Origin: Nonomuraea guangzhouensis | Lineage (GTDB): Bacteria; Actinomycetota; Actinomycetes; Streptosporangiales; Streptosporangiaceae | Reading direction: 5' to 3' | NCBI RefSeq assembly: GCF_019396345.1 | Contig: NZ_JAHKRM010000003.1 | Span: 310,001 to 374,000, forward strand | DNA: 64,000 nt | Shown: piece by piece, positions 32,764-40,900 of the stretch | Layout: each line of letters opens with the position of its first letter | How positions within the stretch are numbered: the stretch's first letter is position 1 | Notes under the pieces: generated by a model | Database searches by the model: none | Seen by the model: the letters and a program-made list of their open reading frames with translations, nothing else | What the model was told of the DNA's origin: nothing | Translations under genes and position numbers: made by a program

Positions 32764-33507
32764 ATGAGGTGGATCCGTGACTGGTCCAAGGCCGAGGATC
32801 CGTCGATACGGCTGCTGTGCCTGCCGTGCGCCGGCGGCGGCATTCACGTCTACCGCCGATGGGCGCAACGCCTGCCGCGCTGGGTGGGAGTCCTGGCACT
32901 CGAACTGCCGGGACACGATTCACGCCTGACGGAATCCCCTGTGACGAACCTCGACGAACTCCTCGAAGGCCCCCTCATCAGAGCCGTCGAACCCCTGCTC
33001 GACCGACCTTTGGCGCTGTTCGGCCACAGCATGGGCGCGATGCTCGCCGCCGACCTGTGCCAGGCGCTCCAGCAGCGCTCGGACTGGCAGCCCGCGCTGT
33101 TCGTGGCCGCGGCCGCCCAGGTCCCCAACCGCGAGCGGATCCCCTTCGACGACACGGCCACCGACGCGCAGATCCTGTCCTACCTCGATGCCGTGGGCGG
33201 AACGCCGCCCGGCATCCGGGGCCACGACGAGTTCATGCGGCACCTGATCGACGCCGTCCGCGCCGACCTCGCCCTCGCCTCCCGCAGGAGCGCGGTGCCG
33301 CTGCCGAAGCTCAGCTGCCCCGTCCGTGTCTACCTGGGGGAGTCGGATCCCTCGATGTCCAGGGCCGACGCGCTCGCCTGGCAGGACACCGGCGCCCACG
33401 ACTTCGCCGTGCGCGTCTTCCCAGGCGGGCACCTTTTCCCGCAGACGGCCACGGAGCCGCTGCTCGAAGCCCTGCTGAACGATCTGCCCGCCGCGACGGA
33501 GAGGTAG
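32764..33507 (+). CDS. Type II thioesterase
   Basis: 247-residue alpha/beta hydrolase of the external thioesterase class that clears mis-primed carrier domains of NRPS lines. Landmarks: LLCLPCAGGGIHVYRRW at the N-terminus, ELPGHDSRL, nucleophile Ser89 in FGHSMGA, Asp in LGESDPSM, and the catalytic His in FPGGHLFP. Everything required is in place. It lies between the repeat-peptide gene and an NRPS, with the next start 3 bp after its stop. Because no NRPS here ends in a thioesterase domain, it might also take part in product release. Confidence 0.92.
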   Translation: MRWIRDWSKAEDPSIRLLCLPCAGGGIHVYRRWAQRLPRWVGVLALELPGHDSRLTESPVTNLDELLEGPLIRAVEPLLDRPLALFGHSMGAMLAADLCQALQQRSDWQPALFVAAAAQVPNRERIPFDDTATDAQILSYLDAVGGTPPGIRGHDEFMRHLIDAVRADLALASRRSAVPLPKLSCPVRVYLGESDPSMSRADALAWQDTGAHDFAVRVFPGGHLFPQTATEPLLEALLNDLPAATER

Positions 33508-33510
33508 GCG

Positions 33511-36500
33511 ATGGCCGGCCGTACATCACTGTCACCGGAGAAGATCAGGCTGCTCGACCGGCTGCTGGACGAGCAGGGTATCGGCCGCGAAATCCCCGCC
33601 ATCACCGCGCGCGCCCCGAGCCTGCGCGAGGTGCCGCTGTCCTACGCCCAGCAGCGGATCTGGTTCTTCAGCAGGCTGGAGCCGAGCTCCACCATCTACA
33701 ACATCGCCGGAGAGGCGCGCCTGCGCGGCCGGCTGGACGTCGGCGTCCTCCGCCAGTGCCTGACGGAGATCGTACGCCGCCACGAGGTGCTCAGGACCAC
33801 CTACCACATGGTCGACGGCCGGGCGGTGCAGCGGGTCGCCGCGCATCGTGACCTGGACCTGCCCGTCACGGACCTGTCCGGGCGGGCGCCGGGCGAGCGC
33901 GAGGCCGAGCTCCGGCGCCTGCGCGACCAGGTGGTGAACCAGCCGTTCGACCTCGAACGCGACGTGCCGATGCGGCCCATGCTGGTCAGGCTGGCCCCGG
34001 ACGATCATCTCTTCCTGCTGGCGCAGCACCACATCGCCACCGACGGCTGGTCTCTCGGCGTGCTCCTGCGCGAGCTGGCCGCGCTCTACGGCGCCCGCGT
34101 CAGCGGCCTGCCCTCCCCGCTGCCGGAACTGGCCGTGCAGTACGCGGACTTCACGTTGTGGCAGCGGGAATGGCTGGCCGAAAAGGTGGGTCTGCAGGTG
34201 GCCTACTGGAAGGAGAAGCTGGCCGGCGTACGGCTGCTGGAACTGCCGACGGGCCGCCCCCGACCGGCCACGCGGACCTGGGACGGCAGCGCGGTCCCGG
34301 TGTACCTGGAGCCCGGCCTGGTGAGCAGGCTGACCCGGCTCGCGGAGTCGGAGCGGGCGACGCCGTACATGGTGCTGCTGGCGGCCCTGGGCGTGGTGTT
34401 GTCACGATGGAGCGGCGAACGAGACGTGGTCGTCGGCTCGCCCATCGCCAACCGCAACCGGCTGCAGCTGGAGGACCTGGTCGGCTGCTTCGTCAACACC
34501 CTGCCGCTGCGGCTCGACCTGTCGGACGACCCCTCCTTTCTGACCCTGCTGCGCCAGGCGCGGCAGGTCTGCCTAGAGGGGTACGCGCACCAGGACGTGC
34601 CGTTCGACCGGATCGTCGAGGAGGTCAACCCCGAGCGCGACGCCGGAGCGCAGGCCCCGCTCATCCGCCACATGCTCGGCCTGCACAACGCGCCACGGCC
34701 GCGCCTGGAACTGCCCGGCCTGAGCATCGACTTCGGCGGCCTCAACACCGGCAAGGCCCGATTCGACCTGGAGCTGGAGCTGTCGCCCAGCTCGGACGGC
34801 GGGATCGAAGGCAACATCTGGTACGCCACCGACCTGTTCGACGAAGGCGGGGTCAATCGGCTGTACGGCGGGCTGCGGGCGGTGCTGAACGCCGCGCTGG
34901 ACGACCCACTGCGAGCGGTGTCGAGACTGCCTGTCTTGGACGAGCGGGAACGCGCCAGGTTCGCCGGGCCGGCTGCCCAGTCGTCGACGGCTGTGCTAGC
35001 TGGGTCGGATGCGAAGTTCTCGGCGGATGTGCTCGCCGGGTCGGATGCGCGGTCTTCGGCGGCGATGCTCGCCTGGCGCCTGCGGGCGGCGGCTGGTACC
35101 GCATCGGGGCTCAGTGACGGCGGGCGACGCTGGGACGCCGGCCAGGTGGCGGCAGCGCGCGACGCCGTCGCGCGCCGGCTGGAGCAGTTGGGACTCGAGC
35201 CAGGGCAGGCCGTCGCCATCGACGCCCCACCGTCGGCCTGGGCGGCGGTCGCGGCGCTGGCCGTCGTGGAATCGGGCGCGGTCGTGGCGGGTCCCGGCAC
35301 ACCCGCCCCCGTTCTCCGACTGCTCCACGACGACCTGCGCTCTCTGACCATCGGCACCGGTCCTGACGCGCGCGCCATGCCCGAGGCGTCCTCCTCGCAG
35401 GTGGCCGAACTGCTGTCCTACGCCGACTGGATGCGCGACGCACTCGGCTTCCGCCCAGGGGACGCGCTGGCCTGCCTGGGCCCCCGCGTGCCCGGCGTCG
35501 AACTCCTCGAACCACTGGCGGCCCTGGTTCTCGGCGGGCGTGCCGTACTCCGTGGAGACGACCGCCGCGATGACCGCGGAGACGACCGTGGCGACGGCGG
35601 CGGAGACGGCCTCGCGGCGTTGCTCGCGAACGAGCGCGTCAGTGTCGTCGCCTGTACACCGTCCCAACTGCTCGACCTGCCGCACCCACCGAGCCTGCGT
35701 CACGTGGTGCTCGGCGGCGAGGACCCGTGGCCCGACCTGCTGGCCGAGCACACGGAGCGCTGGCCGCAGGTGTCGCTGTGGCAGGTCTACCGGCCCTCCG
35801 CCGGCCTGCTCCCCGTGGCCGCCGCGCCGCTGCCCTGCCCGCCTCCCACCGACCGGCCCACCGACCGGCCCACCGACCGGCCCACCGACCGGCCCACCGA
35901 CCGGCCCACCGACCGGTCCGCCGGGCTGCTTGCCGTACAACCGGCCGGGCTGCCCGCCGTACGGCCGGTTCAGGGCGCGACCCTGTACGTGCTGGACCAG
36001 CACCTGGCCCCCCTCCCGATCGGCGTCCCCGGGCGCATCCACCTGGGCGGTCAGGCCGCAGGCGATCCCGCCGCGGTCCGCGACCCGCACAGCCCCCACG
36101 GTTGGATCCGCCCAGCAGGGGACAGAGGACGGTGGCTGGCCGATGGCAGTCTGCAGATCCTCGGTCCCGAGCGGGAACCAGCCCAGGTGCGCGGCCGCCG
36201 CGTAGAGGTGACCGACCTGCGCGGCGTCCTGCACGACCACCCGGAGGTACGGCGAGCGACCGCCCTCGTGGCCGGAGAGGAGATCGCCGCCTACGTGACA
36301 CTCCGCCCGGCACAGGAGACGACGGACGGCAGGAAGGCGTTCGAGGAACGCTATGCCACCCGCGCCACCGAGGACGACCCAGCCCTCAACCTCACCGGCT
36401 GGACCAGCCCCGTCACCGGCGCCCGCTTCCCGGCCGAGGACATGCGCGCCTGGGTGAACGGGACCGTCCAGCGAGTGCTCGACCTGCGCCCGCGCCGCGT

Positions 36501-37944
36501 CCTGGAGATCGGCTGCCGCAACGGCCACCTGCTGTTCCGCCTCGCGCCCCGGTGCCAGGAGTACACCGCCACGGACCTGTCCGCGCGAGCGCTCAGCCGC
36601 ATCCGCGAGCAGGAGGACTGGCTGGCCACCAAGGCGGACACGACCCGGCTGCTGCGGCTCGCCCCGGACGACATGGACGGGCTTCCCACGGCCGGCTTCG
36701 ACGTCGTCCTGCTCAACTCGCTGGTCCAGCACTTCCCTCACCTGGAATACCTGGAGCTCACCGTACGGGCTGCCATCCGGCGGACCGCGCCCGGCGGCGC
36801 GATCGTGATCTCCGACGTCAGGAGCCTGCCGCTGCTGCCCGCGCTGCTCCTGTCCACGTACGGCGAGCACCCCCAGGCGCCGGCCCCCGAGCTGCGCAGG
36901 ACGATCGCGGAGCGGATCGCCCAGGAGGAGGAGCTGGCGGTGGACCCCGCCTGGTTCACCGGCCTCGCGGGCCGCACACCGGGGATCTCCCACGCCACCG
37001 TCCTGGCCAGGACGGGTGTCAAGGCCCCCGAGCTGTACGGCTACCGCTACGACGTGGTCCTGCACGTGGGCGACGCCGTCACTCCGCCCGCGTATCCGAG
37101 CGTCGACTGGCGCGCCGACGGCCTCACCCTCGACTCGCTGCTCGACCGGCTCACGGAGCAGCCCATGCTCGAGGTGCGGGGACTGCCGGACGCCCGCCTG
37201 CAGCCGTACGCGGAGGCCGCCGTTCTCATGGACGGTGGCGACGAGCGAGATCTGGCCGCCCTGCTGGCCGCCGCCGGGCCGGGAGTGGACCTGGTCGCGT
37301 TGGCCGAGGGCGCGGGACGGCTGGGCTACCAGACCATCATCGGCCCGGCGTCGAGCGGTCTCACCGACGTGATCCTGCGCAGGACCCAGGACGGCCACCT
37401 GCCCCTCCCGCCGCTCGGCCCCACGACCCAGGGACCACTGGGCTGGGCCAACGACGTCGCGTACCCGGCCAGGGCGCGCGCGGCGGCGCCCAAGATCAGC
37501 GCTTATCTGCGCCAGCGGCTGCCCGAATACCTGCTCCCGAGCTCGCTGCGGGTGCTCAAGGACTGGCCGATCGCGCCGGAAGGCACGCTCGACCTCCAGG
37601 CGCTGCCCCGCACCGAGCGCGTACGGCAGGCCGCGGAGGGCACCCCGCCGCGCACCCCGATGGAACAGGCCGTCGCCAAGATCTGGGCCGACATCCTGGG
37701 CATCGACCAGATCAGCGTGGACGACGACTTCTTCGCACTCGGCGGCCACTCGATCATGGGCGCGGAGGTCGTCGAGCGGATCCGCGCGGAACTGAACACC
37801 GACCTGCCCCTGGGGCAGCTCTTCGAGACGCCGACGGTGGCCGCGGTGGCCGGCTACGTGGAACAGGTGGGCAGCGGCGGCCGTGCCGCGCCCGCCATCC
37901 GCAGGATCGACCGCAGGAGGCGACGCGGTGGCGCGGAGGCCTGA
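33511..37944 (+). CDS. NRPS module C-A(degenerate, with methyltransferase)-PCP
   Basis: 1477 residues. The C domain is intact (HHIATDG near 173). The adenylation region has no A3 P-loop and no A5 GPTE; at about 779-802, in the A5 area, there is instead a six-fold Pro-Thr-Asp-Arg repeat. The A10 Lys is gone (EGTLDLQ for NGKxDR). A SAM-dependent methyltransferase is inserted after A8, with its SAM motif VLEIGCRNG near 997 and the acidic partner in YTATDLS, as in N-methylating modules. The PCP is intact (LGGHSIM near 1411). The module can thus methylate and condense but not activate its amino acid, which must be loaded by another A domain. ATG start with GAGAGG upstream, 3 bp after the thioesterase. 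Confidence 0.9.
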   Translation: MAGRTSLSPEKIRLLDRLLDEQGIGREIPAITARAPSLREVPLSYAQQRIWFFSRLEPSSTIYNIAGEARLRGRLDVGVLRQCLTEIVRRHEVLRTTYHMVDGRAVQRVAAHRDLDLPVTDLSGRAPGEREAELRRLRDQVVNQPFDLERDVPMRPMLVRLAPDDHLFLLAQHHIATDGWSLGVLLRELAALYGARVSGLPSPLPELAVQYADFTLWQREWLAEKVGLQVAYWKEKLAGVRLLELPTGRPRPATRTWDGSAVPVYLEPGLVSRLTRLAESERATPYMVLLAALGVVLSRWSGERDVVVGSPIANRNRLQLEDLVGCFVNTLPLRLDLSDDPSFLTLLRQARQVCLEGYAHQDVPFDRIVEEVNPERDAGAQAPLIRHMLGLHNAPRPRLELPGLSIDFGGLNTGKARFDLELELSPSSDGGIEGNIWYATDLFDEGGVNRLYGGLRAVLNAALDDPLRAVSRLPVLDERERARFAGPAAQSSTAVLAGSDAKFSADVLAGSDARSSAAMLAWRLRAAAGTASGLSDGGRRWDAGQVAAARDAVARRLEQLGLEPGQAVAIDAPPSAWAAVAALAVVESGAVVAGPGTPAPVLRLLHDDLRSLTIGTGPDARAMPEASSSQVAELLSYADWMRDALGFRPGDALACLGPRVPGVELLEPLAALVLGGRAVLRGDDRRDDRGDDRGDGGGDGLAALLANERVSVVACTPSQLLDLPHPPSLRHVVLGGEDPWPDLLAEHTERWPQVSLWQVYRPSAGLLPVAAAPLPCPPPTDRPTDRPTDRPTDRPTDRPTDRSAGLLAVQPAGLPAVRPVQGATLYVLDQHLAPLPIGVPGRIHLGGQAAGDPAAVRDPHSPHGWIRPAGDRGRWLADGSLQILGPEREPAQVRGRRVEVTDLRGVLHDHPEVRRATALVAGEEIAAYVTLRPAQETTDGRKAFEERYATRATEDDPALNLTGWTSPVTGARFPAEDMRAWVNGTVQRVLDLRPRRVLEIGCRNGHLLFRLAPRCQEYTATDLSARALSRIREQEDWLATKADTTRLLRLAPDDMDGLPTAGFDVVLLNSLVQHFPHLEYLELTVRAAIRRTAPGGAIVISDVRSLPLLPALLLSTYGEHPQAPAPELRRTIAERIAQEEELAVDPAWFTGLAGRTPGISHATVLARTGVKAPELYGYRYDVVLHVGDAVTPPAYPSVDWRADGLTLDSLLDRLTEQPMLEVRGLPDARLQPYAEAAVLMDGGDERDLAALLAAAGPGVDLVALAEGAGRLGYQTIIGPASSGLTDVILRRTQDGHLPLPPLGPTTQGPLGWANDVAYPARARAAAPKISAYLRQRLPEYLLPSSLRVLKDWPIAPEGTLDLQALPRTERVRQAAEGTPPRTPMEQAVAKIWADILGIDQISVDDDFFALGGHSIMGAEVVERIRAELNTDLPLGQLFETPTVAAVAGYVEQVGSGGRAAPAIRRIDRRRRRGGAEA
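35845..35916 (+). repeat. Six perfect 12-bp repeats encoding PTDR
   Basis: CCCACCGACCGG is repeated six times without a single mismatch, in frame, giving (PTDR)6 in the dead adenylation region of the NRPS. Complete DNA identity implies recent slippage tolerated because the domain has no function to protect. Confidence 0.95.
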
Positions 37945-37945
37945 G

Positions 37946-40900
37946 ATGACCATTGTCGACGTCCTGGCCGGGCGGGCCGCCGCGACGCCGGAGGAGACCG
38001 CCTTCCACGTGTGCGAGGACGGCAAGGTGCGTACGCTCACCTACGCCTGGCTCGACCGCAGGGCCCGCGAGGTCGCGGGCCTGCTCGCCGCTGAGGGGTC
38101 CAGGCGGGCGCTGGTGATGCACCTGCCGGGTTCGGAGTATCTGGCCGCGTTCTTCGGCTGCCTGTACGCCGGGGTCATGGCCGTGCCCGTCTACCCGCCG
38201 ACGACGGCCAAGGGGCTGGAACGGACGCATGGCATCGCCGCCGAGGCGGCCGCGGACGTCGTACTGACCGACTCGGTCACCCTCGCGGCCGTCGGCGGGC
38301 TGGAGACGCACTACCTCTGCACGGACCTGGAGAGCGCCGGACACGCGGCCGTGCCCGTGCCGGGCGACATCGCCTTCCTGCAGTACACCTCCGGCTCCAC
38401 CCTGGCCCCCAAAGGGGTGCTGATAGGCCACGACAATCTCGTACACAACTCCGCCACGATCGCCGCCACCTTCGAGCTGGGACCGTCGAGCGTCGGGGTG
38501 AGCTGGCTGCCGCCCTATCACGACATGGGGTTGATCGGCGGTATCGTCCAGCCCGTCTACAGCGGCTTTCCGTGCGTGCTGATGTCGCCGCTGGAGTTCC
38601 TGCGCCGGCCGCGCCGATGGCTGGAGCTGATCAGCGAGTACGGTGCCACCATCAGCGTCGCGCCCGACTTCGGCTACCTGGAGTGTGTACGCAGGATCGC
38701 CCCCGACGAGCTCGACGGCCTCGACCTGAGCTCGTGGCGGCACGCGCTGGCGGGCGCGGAGCCCGTCAGAGCGGCGACGCTGGACGAGTTCGCCGCGCGC
38801 TTCGCTCCTGCCGGGTTCGATCGGGCCGCCTTCCGCCCTTGCTACGGGCTGGCGGAGGCGACGCTCCTGGTCACCGGCGTAGGAGCCGGGCAGCCGGTCA
38901 CCTCCGTCGAGGTCTCGCGGGAGGCGCTCACGTCCGGCCGCGTCGAGCCGCCCGCCGACGGGCCCGCCGTCAATGTGGTGAGCTGCGGCCGGCCCCGCGG
39001 GTGCGACGTCCTCATCGTCGATCCCGATACGACCCAGCCGTGCCCGGCGGACGCGGTCGGCGAGGTGTGGGTCAGCGGGGGCAGCATCACACGGGGCTAC
39101 CTGAACGGCACAGACGACACGGTCACCGCCTTCTCCGCCCGTCTCGGAGACCAGCCCTACCTCCCGACCGGCGACCTGGGCTTCCTGCGCGACGGCGAGC
39201 TGTACGTCGTCGGCCGGGCCAAGGACGTCATCGTCGTCCGTGGCCGCAACCACCACGCCCAGGACCTGGAGGAGACGGTCAGCCGGGCCGACCCGGCACT
39301 GCGCAGACGCGGCGCGGCCTTCGGCGTGGACGACGGCGGCAGGGAACAGGTCGTGGTCGTCCAGGAGGCGGATCCCAGGATCGACGCGACCACCGCCGAT
39401 CGGGCACGCGCGGCCGTCCGGGTCGCCGTGGCGGAACAGCACGGACTGACCGTGGACGAGGTGCTGCTCGTACCACCGGGCGCCGTGCCGTACACCACCA
39501 GCGGCAAGCCCCGGCGGCGCGCCTGCCGGGACCGCTACCTCGCGGGAACCCTCAGGAGGCTTAAGCCGGTCGACCCGCCCGCCGAAGAGAGGGGCCTGTC
39601 CACCGACGAGAGCGGCGGCGCGGTCCGCACGACGCGCGAGGATCTGCTCAAGCTGGTCGCCGCCATCCTGGAGCTGCCCGTCGAGCGGGTCGAGCACGGC
39701 CTGCCGCTGACCGCGCAGGGGCTCGACTCCGTGCGCGCGGTCCGCCTGAGCGTGGCGCTCGCGGAGAACCTCGGCCTGATCGTGCCGTTGGAGCAGCTGC
39801 TGTCCGGCATCAGCCCGGCCGAGCTGCCCGCCGCCGCCGTGTCCGCGCTCGTGTCCGCGCCCATACCCGCTCCCGCTCCCTCGTCCATGTCCGGGCCGAG
39901 GGACCCGGGTGAGCCCGTTCCCGCCTCGCCGGGACAGCGGCGGATGTGGCTCCTTGACCAGCTCGGCATGGGCGCCGCCTACGTCGTCATGGGCGGGTTG
40001 CGGCTCACCGGGCCGCTGGACGGCACGTTGCTCGCGCGGGCGGCGGCCGAGCTGATCGGCCGCCACGAGTCCCTGCGCACGGCGATCGTGCAGGCACCCG
40101 ACGGCACGATCGTTCAGCAGGTCAGGCAGGGCGCCGGTGTCCACGTGCCGATCGTCGACCTGCCCGGCGCGGACGAGGCGGCCGTGGCCCGCTGGTGCCG
40201 TGACACTCTCGGCGCGGCCATCCCGCTCGACGGCGAGGTCGCCGTCAGAGCGGCCGTGCTCCAGCTCGCCGCCGATGATCACGTGCTCGCCTTCGCCGGC
40301 CATCACGGCGCGCTCGACGCATGGTCGGCGGGCCTGCTCGTCCGCGATCTCGGACAGATCGTGCACGCCCGCACCACCGTCCGCGAACCGGCAACACACC
40401 GCACAGGCACGGCATCCCACGGAGCGCTGAGCCCGGCCGGCCGGGAACCGGCAACACACCGCACAGACGCGGCATCCCATGGAGCGCCGAGCTCGGCCAG
40501 CCAGGCTTTCCCGCCACCAAGCCCGGCAGGCCGCGCTTTCTGGCGGGAAACGCTGGCCGATGTGCCGCTCCTCGAGCTCATCCCTGACCGGCCGCGCCAA
40601 GGCAGAACCGCCCACCAAGCCGCCGAGCTCCGCGTCGAGCTGTCGCCCGCGACCGTACGCCGCGTCAAATCCCTCGCCGCGCAGACAAGTGCGACACCCT
40701 TCATGGTCCTCCTGTCCGCCCTGGGCCTGACCCTTTCCCGGTGGAGCGGCCAGCCCACGGTGCCCGTCACCGTGCCCTTCGCCAACCGCGCCGCACCCCA
40801 GGCGGCGGCCGTGGTCGGGTTCCTGGCCAACGCCCTGCCGCTCCCCGTCGACGTCACCGGCGACCCCGCCTTCAACGAGCTGCTCGAACGAGTGCGTACG

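Noticed and set aside
35845..35916. CRISPR or regulatory repeat
   Set aside because: Contiguous 12-bp units within an NRPS coding frame; a minisatellite.
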